A DNA stretch of 64,000 nt, taken from NCBI GenBank assembly GCA_965234545.1, contig OZ248348.1:992001-1056000 (forward strand), given 5' to 3'. This DNA is from Methylotenera sp965234545 (lineage in GTDB: Bacteria > Pseudomonadota > Gammaproteobacteria > Burkholderiales > Methylophilaceae). The notes under the pieces were generated by a model. The model was not told the DNA's origin, did no database searches, and was given only the letters and a program-made list of their open reading frames with translations. Below are positions 26,976 through 34,968 of this stretch, one piece after another. Positions within the stretch are counted from its first letter, which is position 1, and the number at the start of each line of letters is the position of its first letter. The position numbers and the translations under genes were made by a program.

Positions 26976-28205
26976 TTAGGGCACGGCATGAAAGGCTTTC
27001 ACCCTGTCATCCAACTCCCCGGCCAGTATCTTTTTAGAATTTTTATCATTGCGGAAAACAATAGGCTGAGCCACGGCTTGAGGATTGCGCGAATCAATGA
27101 TGGCTTGATCAATCAAATGCCTGTGCGGTGATTTGCTGCATACCGGGTCGGCTGCTTCGGCATCGCCAGACAAAAGAAACGCTTGGCAACGGCAACCACC
27201 CAAGTCATTTTCTTTTTCCGAACAACTGCGACATGGTTCTTTCATCCAAGCATCGCCGCGGTATTTATTAAAGGCCGGCGAGTCTTGCCAGGCATAAGCC
27301 AAGCCGTCGTCACGCACATTAGGGAAAGTCATATTTGGCAACACTCGGGCAGAATGGCATGGCAAGACATCGCCATTAGCCGTGACTATCATGAACACCT
27401 CACCCCACCCGTTCATGCATTTTTTTGGCCTATCCGAGAAGTAATCCGGCACAACGAAAAACACCTTCATTTTGTTGTTCGGATTGGCCCTAAACTCGTT
27501 AGCAATCGCCTCAGCCTCATCCACTTGTTCTTTAGTAGGCATCAATTGACTGCGATTCACCAATGACCAACCGTAATATTGGGTATTGGCCAACTCTATG
27601 TAATCGGCACCAAGCGCTTCTGCCATGTCTAGTATTTCACGCAAATGGCCTATGTTGTAGCGGTGTATCACCACGTTTAGCACCATGGGGTAGCCGTGAT
27701 TTTTAATCATGGCCGCCACTTTTTTCTTTAACTCAAAGGTTTTGGTGTTGGTAATGAAGTTATTGATCTCTTCGGTAATGTCGTGCATGGACAATTGAAT
27801 ATGATCCAAGCCGCCTTCCTTGAAAGCTTGTATGCGCTTTTCTGTAAGACCCACACCCGAGGTGATGAGATTGCTGTAATAGCCTAGCTTTTTCGCTTCC
27901 ACCACGATGTCTTCTATGTCATCACGCAGCAACGGTTCACCGCCTGAAATACCCAGTTGCAAGGCACCCAATTTACGGGCATCGCGCAAGGCTTGTATCC
28001 ATTGCTCAGTGCTTAATTCGTTTTGCGTGTGTTTATCGTAATCGGTTGGGTTGTAGCAAAAAGCACAGTGCAATGGGCAACGGTAAGTCACTTCAGCTAG
28101 CAACCAAAGGGGTTGCGTGTGGGTTACTGATGCTGCCACGCCGTTATTTTGCTGGGCATGCACGGTTTTTTGCACCACCGATTGACCTAATGAAGCTTGT
28201 GTCAT
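26976..28205 (-). CDS. pqqE: PqqA peptide cyclase, radical SAM
   Basis: Makes the Glu-Tyr carbon-carbon bond in PqqA, the first step of PQQ synthesis. 409 residues. The radical-SAM motif is C43-PLH-C47-AF-C50. The C-terminal SPASM region has further cysteines (CHSARVLPN, then CRSCSEKENDLGGCRC) for the auxiliary iron-sulfur clusters. It acts with PqqD, encoded just upstream, which brings in PqqA. The N-terminus is about 25 residues longer than in many PqqE proteins. A good AGGAG precedes the ATG at 28205. Confidence 0.97.
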   Translation of the reverse strand: MTQASLGQSVVQKTVHAQQNNGVAASVTHTQPLWLLAEVTYRCPLHCAFCYNPTDYDKHTQNELSTEQWIQALRDARKLGALQLGISGGEPLLRDDIEDIVVEAKKLGYYSNLITSGVGLTEKRIQAFKEGGLDHIQLSMHDITEEINNFITNTKTFELKKKVAAMIKNHGYPMVLNVVIHRYNIGHLREILDMAEALGADYIELANTQYYGWSLVNRSQLMPTKEQVDEAEAIANEFRANPNNKMKVFFVVPDYFSDRPKKCMNGWGEVFMIVTANGDVLPCHSARVLPNMTFPNVRDDGLAYAWQDSPAFNKYRGDAWMKEPCRSCSEKENDLGGCRCQAFLLSGDAEAADPVCSKSPHRHLIDQAIIDSRNPQAVAQPIVFRNDKNSKKILAGELDDRVKAFHAVP

Positions 28206-28241
28206 CTTGCTACTCCTAAATTTATACTTACATTCATGGTA

Positions 28242-28523
28242 TTAAAGCTGACGCAACCAACCCTTGCTTAGTGCCAATTCAAACATACCGATAATATCGG
28301 CTTCAATGTTAACGGCATCCGGAAAAGTGGCTTTAAGGTCGGCCACCACATCGCCTACAGTGGCTTTGCCATCCAAACGCTTAAGCACTTCACCTGCACC
28401 GCCGTGCAGCTTAACCATGCCTTCTGGAAAGAGGATCACGTAATTTTGCTGTGCTTCTTCCCATTGAAAACGATGATGGAGTGCTAAGGCGTAACAGTCT
28501 GTGTGTTTTATCTGATTGCTCAT
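28242..28523 (-). CDS. pqqD: PQQ biosynthesis peptide chaperone PqqD
   Basis: 93-residue winged-helix RiPP recognition element protein. It binds the PqqA precursor and presents it to PqqE. The segment GGAGEVLKRLDGKATVGDVVADL is typical. It sits between pqqC and pqqE, the usual order. Confidence 0.94.
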   Translation of the reverse strand: MSNQIKHTDCYALALHHRFQWEEAQQNYVILFPEGMVKLHGGAGEVLKRLDGKATVGDVVADLKATFPDAVNIEADIIGMFELALSKGWLRQL

Positions 28524-28535
28524 GCTATGCCACGC

Positions 28536-29297
28536 TTATTTAAAATCAATTCTAGGCTGACGTAAATAATCATTACCCTCAACCTTAACGTCTGTGCAGG
28601 CCAACATAATGGCATCGGCGATGACCCACAACACGTCCAATTTAAACTGCAATATATCCAAGGCTTTTAGTTGCATGTCGCGCGAGGTGCTAAAGTAATC
28701 CAAGGTAACGCTTAAGCCCTGCTCCACATCACGCCTGGCTTCTGTTAAACGTTTTTTGAAGTAAGTTAAGCCGGTTTCGTCTATCCATGGGTACATGCTA
28801 GGCCAAGAACTAATGCGTTGTTGGTGTATGTGCGGCGCAAACAATTCAGTTAAGGAAGAGCATACCGCTTCTTGCCAAGGCCGTTGACGGGCAAAATTAA
28901 CGTAAGCATCCACGGCAAATTTCACGCCAGGGCTTAAATACTTAAGCGAGGTGACGTCTTCACGGCTTAAACCGACCGCCATACCCAGTTGTATCCAGGC
29001 TTCTATACCGCCAACCTGACCATCCACGCCATCATGATCGGTAATGCGCACTATCCATTCCTTGCGCACTTCCTTATCCGGGCAATTAGACAAAATGGCC
29101 GCGTCTTTCATGGGTATGGCTATTTGGTAGTAAAAGCGGTTAGCTACCCAACATTGCAACTGCTCTTTAGTCAGTTTGCCTTCATACATCATGACGTGAA
29201 TAGGATGGTAAATATGGTATCCCTTGCCCTTCTCGCGTAATTTGTCTTCAAATTCTTCGCGTGTCCATGGTAAGGCGTTGTTTGTCATTGCATTCAT
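28536..29297 (-). CDS. pqqC: Pyrroloquinoline-quinone synthase
   Basis: Cofactorless oxidase that closes the ring and oxidises the intermediate to PQQ. 253 residues, all-helical haem-oxygenase-like fold. Conserved parts are YHIYHPIHVMMYEGKL, NRFYYQIAIPMKDAAILSNC and HDGVDGQVGGIEAW. The start at 29297 has AGGAG six bases upstream, better than the internal ATG three codons on. Confidence 0.96.
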   Translation of the reverse strand: MNAMTNNALPWTREEFEDKLREKGKGYHIYHPIHVMMYEGKLTKEQLQCWVANRFYYQIAIPMKDAAILSNCPDKEVRKEWIVRITDHDGVDGQVGGIEAWIQLGMAVGLSREDVTSLKYLSPGVKFAVDAYVNFARQRPWQEAVCSSLTELFAPHIHQQRISSWPSMYPWIDETGLTYFKKRLTEARRDVEQGLSVTLDYFSTSRDMQLKALDILQFKLDVLWVIADAIMLACTDVKVEGNDYLRQPRIDFK

Positions 29298-29306
29298 TGC
29301 TCACTC

Positions 29307-30233
29307 CTAAAGTATGATATCCATGCCATCGAAAGCCACTTCGATGTTGTGCTGGCTTAATATTGCCCGCTCAGCGGAATCTTCACGCAATATTGGGTTG
29401 GTGTTATTGATATGTATCAACACTTTACGGACTTTCTTAGTCTGACCAAACTTATCCAAATCCTCTATCATGCCACCGTCACCAGATTGCGGATTGTGGC
29501 CTATGCTGCGAGCGGTTTTCGTCATCAAGCCTAGGTCTAACATTTCCGTATTGGTCCAAAACGTCCCGTCCACCATGATGCAATCGGCTTGATCCATCAA
29601 TGCCGGTAAATGCGGTTCAATTTCAGCCAATCCTGGCGAATACCAACATTTTTTACCGGTGCTGATTTCTTCTATTAGCACGCCTATGGTGTCACCAGCC
29701 TGAGGGTTGTTGCGGTGCGGGGAATACGGCGGTGCGGCACTTTTGAGTGCGACCGAAGTGAATTTTAAATTTGGCACACCAGGTATAGTAAAACTGGTTT
29801 TACCGTCCGTTGGCACTTGGTGGTGATTGATGCCGCAATAGTGACCAAGTATGTTCAATATTTGATTGCCTGATGTCAGGTCATCGTAAACCATATCGGT
29901 GCAATATATTTCTCTTTTTACCTGGCCTTCACGTAACATAAACAGACCAGTGGTGTGGTCTATTTGCGCATCGATTAAAACAACGGCTTGAATGCCGGTG
30001 TCCCTAACAGCACGACCGGGTTGCAATGGTGCGAAGTCTTGTATTTGCTGTAACACATCCGGCGAGGCATTAAACAACACCCAGTTAACGCCATCACTGC
30101 TGACGCAGATGGACGATTGAGTGCGCTTGGTGGCTTTGATCGTACCCTTGCGTAGCCCGTCACAATTAAAGCAATTGCAATTCCATTGTGGAAAACCGCC
30201 ACCTGCGCCTGCGCCTAAAACGTGTATATGCAT
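29307..30233 (-). CDS. pqqB: PQQ biosynthesis protein PqqB
   Basis: Metallo-beta-lactamase-fold iron hydroxylase that modifies the tyrosine of the Glu-Tyr intermediate. 308 residues. It starts HVLGAGAGGGFPQWNC, has the N-terminal Cys motif CNCFNC for a structural zinc, and IDHTTGL in place of the classical HxHxDH of the superfamily, as is normal for PqqB. It follows pqqA after a hairpin. Confidence 0.96.
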   Translation of the reverse strand: MHIHVLGAGAGGGFPQWNCNCFNCDGLRKGTIKATKRTQSSICVSSDGVNWVLFNASPDVLQQIQDFAPLQPGRAVRDTGIQAVVLIDAQIDHTTGLFMLREGQVKREIYCTDMVYDDLTSGNQILNILGHYCGINHHQVPTDGKTSFTIPGVPNLKFTSVALKSAAPPYSPHRNNPQAGDTIGVLIEEISTGKKCWYSPGLAEIEPHLPALMDQADCIMVDGTFWTNTEMLDLGLMTKTARSIGHNPQSGDGGMIEDLDKFGQTKKVRKVLIHINNTNPILREDSAERAILSQHNIEVAFDGMDIIL

Positions 30234-30296
30234 AATAATGCTGTTCCAATGTTAACTGTATGCATGCAGCATTTACTAGCCTGCAAGGTTTTCATG

Positions 30297-30329
30297 AAAA
30301 AAAAGGCTGTCTAACGGCAGCCTTTTTTT
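30297..30329 (-). terminator. Attenuating hairpin between pqqA and pqqB
   Basis: GGCTGTC-TAAC-GGCAGCC (30305-30322) flanked by eight A and seven T, so it can stop transcription on either strand. It comes 24 bases after the pqqA stop. This fits the known pattern of more pqqA transcript than pqqB-E. Confidence 0.8.
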
Positions 30330-30345
30330 GCTAGTAATAAACTAA

Positions 30346-30417
30346 TTATTTGTTCATTACGTACATAGTTACTTCAAAGCCAAAACGCATTTCTGTAGCA
30401 GCTGGTGTTGTCCACAT
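30346..30417 (-). CDS. pqqA: PQQ precursor peptide PqqA
   Basis: 23-residue peptide that supplies the carbon and nitrogen of PQQ. Sequence: MWTTPAATEMRFGF, then EVTMYVMNK. The required Glu and Tyr are E15 and Y19 in the conserved E-x-x-x-Y spacing. A GGATC run precedes the ATG by several bases. It is the first gene of pqqABCDE. No pqqF or pqqG protease gene is in the window, so the protease must be elsewhere. Confidence 0.96.
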   Translation of the reverse strand: MWTTPAATEMRFGFEVTMYVMNK

Positions 30418-30445
30418 GATAGTGATCCTTTTAATTAGTTAAAAA

Positions 30446-30469
30446 ATTATCGCCGTGATTAAGGTCACA
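30446..30469 (-). promoter_or_regulatory. Candidate pqqA -10 box with a CRP/FNR-family-like palindrome
   Basis: On the minus strand TGTGA-CCTTAA-TCACG (30469-30454) matches the CRP half-site pair TGTGA-N6-TCACA at nine of ten positions. It is directly followed by GATAAT (30451-30446), a likely -10, 29 bases before the pqqA ATG. At this position a bound protein would cover the promoter and repress. The regulator is unknown. Confidence 0.4.
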
Positions 30470-30553
30470 ACGTGATACGAATCATGCGCCCTGAGCCTGA
30501 TACGCAACACTGCAAACTTACTGATTAAGGCCTAATGAAATTCATGATGCCGC

Positions 30554-31624
30554 TTATTTTTTTAAACGGCGTTGGCGTACCGCAGCAGCTAGGTTTTCTA
30601 ATAGATCCACCGTATCTGGCCAGCCCAAACAAGCGTCAGTGATAGATAGGCCATAGGTCAATTGACAGCCAGGCGTGTGGTCTTGCCTGCCAGCCTCTAA
30701 GTGCGACTCGACCATGACGCCGACTATGCGCTTGTCACCGGCAGCCAGTTGATCGGCAATGTCTAAGGCCACGTCTTTTTGCAACAAGTAATTTTTACTG
30801 CTGTTACCGTGGCTGCAATCTATCATTAATATAGGCGCTAAACCGGCATCGTTGAGCTTATCGCAAGCCTCATTGACGCTGTCTTTATCGTAGTTGGGTT
30901 TCTTGCCACCGCGCAGGATGACATGGCAATCGTCGTTACCGGTAGTGGAGAAAATGGCCGATTGGCCTTCCTTGGTTACCGACAAGAAATGGTGTGGGCT
31001 GGACGCTGTTTTAATCGCATCGATGGCCACTTTAACGCCGCTATCCGTGCCATTTTTAAAGCCTACCGGGCATGACAAGCCTGAGGTTAACTCCCTGTGT
31101 ACCTGCGACTCCGTGGTACGGGCGCCTATCGCCCCCCAACTAACCAAATCGGCGGTGTATTGTGGCGTGATCATGTCCAAAAATTCGGCGCCTGCCGGCA
31201 TGCCTAACTCGTTTACGTCCAACAAGAATTTACGCGCAATCTCCAAGCCTTCATTGATCTGATAGCTGCCGTCCAAATGCGGGTCGTTAATCAACCCTTT
31301 CCACCCCACGGTGGTTCTCGGTTTTTCAAAGTAAACGCGCATTACGATTAACAAGTCTTGGGCTAAAGCATTGCGTACGCTCATTAATCGACGGGCATAA
31401 TCCAATCCGGCTTGGCTGTCGTGTATTGAGCATGGGCCAACCACTACCAGCAATCGATCGTCTTCTTGATGCAGAATCTGGTGTATTTGCTTGCGCGTCG
31501 CCAAGATATTTTTGGTGGAACTGGCGCTTTCCTTAAGCTTGTCCAACAAGGCCAAAGGCGTGATTAGTTTTTTTACTTCGCGTATGCGTACGTCATCGGT
31601 AGCGAGTTTTTGGTAATGGCTCAT
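30554..31624 (-). CDS. aroG: 3-deoxy-7-phosphoheptulonate synthase, class I
   Basis: First enzyme of the shikimate pathway: joins phosphoenolpyruvate and erythrose-4-phosphate. 356 residues. GPCSIHD, RVYFEKPRTTVGWKGLINDP, GARTTESQVHRELTSGLS and DCSHGNSSKN are class I AroF/G/H signatures with the metal and phosphate ligands. Which aromatic amino acid inhibits it cannot be read safely. It starts on the base after the hisC stop codon, so it is coupled to the Phe/Tyr genes upstream. Confidence 0.94.
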   Translation of the reverse strand: MSHYQKLATDDVRIREVKKLITPLALLDKLKESASSTKNILATRKQIHQILHQEDDRLLVVVGPCSIHDSQAGLDYARRLMSVRNALAQDLLIVMRVYFEKPRTTVGWKGLINDPHLDGSYQINEGLEIARKFLLDVNELGMPAGAEFLDMITPQYTADLVSWGAIGARTTESQVHRELTSGLSCPVGFKNGTDSGVKVAIDAIKTASSPHHFLSVTKEGQSAIFSTTGNDDCHVILRGGKKPNYDKDSVNEACDKLNDAGLAPILMIDCSHGNSSKNYLLQKDVALDIADQLAAGDKRIVGVMVESHLEAGRQDHTPGCQLTYGLSITDACLGWPDTVDLLENLAAAVRQRRLKK

Positions 31625-32746
31625 TTATTGACTACTTTTTAATATTTGCGCTAATACGCTTAGAAAGCGGGCATTTTCACTGAATAGCCCTATGCTGACA
31701 CGTAGGTAATCCGGCATGCCGTAATTGGCAATAGGCCTAACGATAACGCCATTTTGCAACAAAGCCTGATTGACTTTCGCGGCCTCATTAACGGCAAAAC
31801 TAACAAAATTAGCGTAGGACGGAATGTAGCTGAGTCCAAGTTGGGATAGGCCTTGGGTGATTTGCAACATACCCGCTTGATTGAGCGCATAAGAACGGGC
31901 AACGAAATCGTCGTCTTGCAAGGATGCGATGGCCGCTGCTTGTGCCACGCTGTTCACGTTAAAGGGCTGACGCACCCGATTCATCATGTCCGCCACGCTA
32001 GGATGGCATGCGCCAAAACCGATACGTAAGCCCGCCAAACCATACGCTTTAGAAAAGGAACGGGATACGATCAAATTATCAAAGTCTGCCAACCAGCTAA
32101 ACGCCAGCGATTTATCCTGGGCCGACAAATACTCGTCATAGGCTTCATCTAGCACCACCAATACGTGCTTAGGCACCTGCTGCATGAATGTTAGCAAGGC
32201 TTCTTTCGCAAGCAAGGTACCGGTTGGGTTGTTTGGATTGGCGATAAAGATCAGCCGTGTCTTAGGCGTAATCGCCGCCAACATAGCCGGCAAATCGTGT
32301 GCATAGTCTTTAGCCGGCACTTCCACACCGTGCGCGCCCATTGCTTGCGTCACCAAAGGGTAAACGGCGAAAGCATGTTGCGCATAAATCACTTCCGCGT
32401 TGCTGCTTAAAAAGGCACGGGCCGCCAACTCCAAAATGTCGTTAGAGCCATTACCAAAGACGATTTGTTCTGGCGCAAGCTTAAATTTGTTCGCCACCAC
32501 GGCGCGCAGCGCAAAGGCATTGCCATCAGGGTAGCGCGCGATGTCTAGCAAGGCATCTTGTATGGCGCTCTCCGCCTTTGGGCTAATGCCCAAGGGATTT
32601 TCGTTGGATGCCAATTTAACGATGTCGGCTTCCTGCAAGCCCATTTCCCTAGCCAATTCACTAATGGGTTTGCCGCCTTGATAAGGCGCAATGGCGCGGA
32701 TGTACTCCGGTGCTAAATGGGATAAGACAGTTTTGGATGAATTCAT
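31625..32746 (-). CDS. hisC: Histidinol-phosphate aminotransferase (HisC2-type)
   Basis: PLP-dependent fold type I aminotransferase, 373 residues. IFIANPNNPTGT binds the PLP and VLDEAYDEYL follows; the PLP lysine lies in SRSFSKAYGLAGLRIGFG. Its place between pheA and the DAHP synthase gene, away from other his genes, suggests that it also or mainly transaminates prephenate or phenylpyruvate (HisC2/HisH_b type). Its stop abuts the next start. Confidence 0.92.
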   Translation of the reverse strand: MNSSKTVLSHLAPEYIRAIAPYQGGKPISELAREMGLQEADIVKLASNENPLGISPKAESAIQDALLDIARYPDGNAFALRAVVANKFKLAPEQIVFGNGSNDILELAARAFLSSNAEVIYAQHAFAVYPLVTQAMGAHGVEVPAKDYAHDLPAMLAAITPKTRLIFIANPNNPTGTLLAKEALLTFMQQVPKHVLVVLDEAYDEYLSAQDKSLAFSWLADFDNLIVSRSFSKAYGLAGLRIGFGACHPSVADMMNRVRQPFNVNSVAQAAAIASLQDDDFVARSYALNQAGMLQITQGLSQLGLSYIPSYANFVSFAVNEAAKVNQALLQNGVIVRPIANYGMPDYLRVSIGLFSENARFLSVLAQILKSSQ

Positions 32747-32786
32747 ACAGGCATAACCTTGAGCACTAACGCGATGCGCATGCGCA

Positions 32787-33869
32787 TTAAATAATAGCGG
32801 CTGGATACGAACCCAACACTTTTAGGAAGGACGCACGCTGCTCGCATTCCGCCAAAGCCGCATGCACTTTAGCATCATGCTGATGCCCGTCGATATCGAC
32901 AAAGAACACGTAATCCCACAAGCCCTGCTTAGATGGCCGTGATTCGAATTTAGTCATGCTCACACCGTGCCTAGCCAGCGGCTCTAGCAATTGCACCATG
33001 GCGCCTGGGGTGTTTTTAGAGGTCATGACCAGCGAGGTTTTATCGTGACCCGATGGCGCCACATCGTGCGAGCCTAGCACCAAGAAGCGCGTGGTATTTT
33101 TCGCGTCGTCTTCTATGTTTTCCGCCAACACGTTTAAGCCAAATAAATCGGCCGCACGCTTGCTGGCGATAGCTGCGGCAAAGGTCCCGTCCGTGGAAAC
33201 CAAATCGTGTATCATTTGCGCGGCCCTGGCATTGCTGGTCACGGCTTCACGTTCTGCTTTTGGCAAATGCTTGCTTAGCCATTCGTGGCACTGTGCCAAG
33301 GATTGCGTGTGCGAGAAAACATGAGATATTTGACTGATGTCGGTTTGCTTGGACAACAAGCAATGGTGAATTGGCAAGGTGACTTCACCGCAAATTTTGA
33401 GCGAACTGGCCAACAACAAATCCAAGGTTAAGCCTATGGCACCCTCGGTGGAATTTTCTACTGGCACCACACCGTAATCGACTTGAGCGGCTTCCACACT
33501 GCGAAACACCTCATCGATGCTGGCGCAAACAACGGCCATTTTTCCCAAGCCAAATTGCTTTAGCGCCGCTTCTTCACTGTAGGTGCCCAACGGCCCTAAA
33601 AACGCGATGGACAGTTCTTTTTCCAAGGCACGGCAATTGGACATCACCGCACGAAAGATATTGCTGACGGCTTCATTAGACAAAGGACCGGCGTTGTTGG
33701 CTTGCAACCGTCGCAATACTTGCGCCTCACGCTCAGGGCGATATATCACGCCGTCGTCTTTTAAAGCACCAATTTGCCTAGCCAGTTGTGCACGCTCATT
33801 CACCAACTTGAGCACTTGCTCGTCTATGGCATCAATCTGATCACGGTGTTGTTTTAATTGCGCTGTCAT
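32787..33869 (-). CDS. pheA: Bifunctional chorismate mutase / prephenate dehydratase (P-protein)
   Basis: Two steps of phenylalanine synthesis. 360 residues in three parts: chorismate mutase (about 1-90, with IDAIDEQVLKLVNERAQLA), prephenate dehydratase (about 95-275, FLGPLGTYSEEAALKQFG and the catalytic region TRFLVLG), and a C-terminal ACT regulatory domain (ESRPSKQGLWDYVFFVDI) for phenylalanine inhibition. Lies between serC and hisC. Confidence 0.96.
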   Translation of the reverse strand: MTAQLKQHRDQIDAIDEQVLKLVNERAQLARQIGALKDDGVIYRPEREAQVLRRLQANNAGPLSNEAVSNIFRAVMSNCRALEKELSIAFLGPLGTYSEEAALKQFGLGKMAVVCASIDEVFRSVEAAQVDYGVVPVENSTEGAIGLTLDLLLASSLKICGEVTLPIHHCLLSKQTDISQISHVFSHTQSLAQCHEWLSKHLPKAEREAVTSNARAAQMIHDLVSTDGTFAAAIASKRAADLFGLNVLAENIEDDAKNTTRFLVLGSHDVAPSGHDKTSLVMTSKNTPGAMVQLLEPLARHGVSMTKFESRPSKQGLWDYVFFVDIDGHQHDAKVHAALAECEQRASFLKVLGSYPAAII

Positions 33870-33881
33870 GTCTGCATCACC

Positions 33882-34958
33882 TTAGTGAGAACGCTCAAAA
33901 TCTTGCATGTAGGCCACCAAGGCTTGTACGCCTTCAATAGGCATGGCGTTGTAGATAGAGGCACGCATGCCTCCTACTGCACGATGGCCTTTTAATTGCA
34001 ACAAACCACGCGCCTCCGCTCCCTGTAAAAAAGCTGCGTTTAGGCTTTCGTCTTGTAAGTAAAAAGGAATATTCATGCGCGAGCGATTCGCCAGCGCCAC
34101 CCGATTGAGGTAAAAATCGCTGGCGTCTATGCAGTCATACAAAAGTTTGGCCTTGGCTATGTTCACTTTTTCTATGGCGGCTACCCCACCTTGCTCCAAC
34201 AACCACTCAAACACCAAGCCGGCGATGTAGATGCTATAGCTTGGTGGCGTGTTAATCATGGATTGATTTTCCGCCTGCAGCTGCCAATTAAATACCGCCG
34301 GCGTCATGGGCGAGGCTTTGCCTAGCAAGTCTTCATGCACGATCACCAAACACAAACCGGCTGGGCCTATGTTTTTTTGCGCGCCGCCGTATATGACTCC
34401 GTATTGGCTCACATCAATTTGTCTGGATAAGATGTGTGAGGACATGTCAGCCACAACAGGCACGCCATGGGTATCGGGCAAATCAAGGAACTCAACACCA
34501 CTCATGGTTTCATTTGTGCAGACATGCAAATACGCGGCATTTTTATCCAGCTGCCAGCCGGCAAAATCCGGCACTTGCTGATATTGATCGGACTCACTGC
34601 TGGCCACCACATTAATTTTGCCATATGCCTTGGCATCTTCCACGCTGCGCTTACTCCAGCCACCCGTGATGGCGTAATCGGCTGAGCGGCCGGCTAGCAA
34701 GTTTAATGGAATCATGGCATTTTCTGCGATGGCACCGCCTTGCAAAAACAAGACTTTATACTCATCACCTATGGCCAATAAACGGCGTAAATCGGCTTCG
34801 GTTTTAGCCAATATGCCAGTGAATTCTTTGCCGCGATGCGACATTTCCATCACGCTCATGCCCGAGCCATGCCAATCCAGCATTTCGGCTTGCGCGCGCG
34901 CCAACACCGGTTTAGGTAAGACTGCCGGACCAGCGGAGAAATTGAAAATACCCGTCAT
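33882..34958 (-). CDS. serC: Phosphoserine aminotransferase
   Basis: Makes phosphoserine for serine synthesis and takes part in pyridoxal-phosphate synthesis. 358 residues, PLP fold type I. Start IFNFSAGPAVLPKPVL, the conserved MSHRGKEF, and YGGAQKNIGPAGL with the PLP-binding Lys. Between gyrA and pheA in the usual betaproteobacterial gyrA-serC-pheA-hisC run. Confidence 0.97.
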   Translation of the reverse strand: MTGIFNFSAGPAVLPKPVLARAQAEMLDWHGSGMSVMEMSHRGKEFTGILAKTEADLRRLLAIGDEYKVLFLQGGAIAENAMIPLNLLAGRSADYAITGGWSKRSVEDAKAYGKINVVASSESDQYQQVPDFAGWQLDKNAAYLHVCTNETMSGVEFLDLPDTHGVPVVADMSSHILSRQIDVSQYGVIYGGAQKNIGPAGLCLVIVHEDLLGKASPMTPAVFNWQLQAENQSMINTPPSYSIYIAGLVFEWLLEQGGVAAIEKVNIAKAKLLYDCIDASDFYLNRVALANRSRMNIPFYLQDESLNAAFLQGAEARGLLQLKGHRAVGGMRASIYNAMPIEGVQALVAYMQDFERSH

Positions 34959-34968
34959 GCGCTAGGCT

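Noticed and set aside
26976..30417. The pqq radical-SAM genes as a new RiPP system
   Set aside because: PqqA has the canonical E-x-x-x-Y and all five genes are in normal order; this is standard PQQ synthesis.
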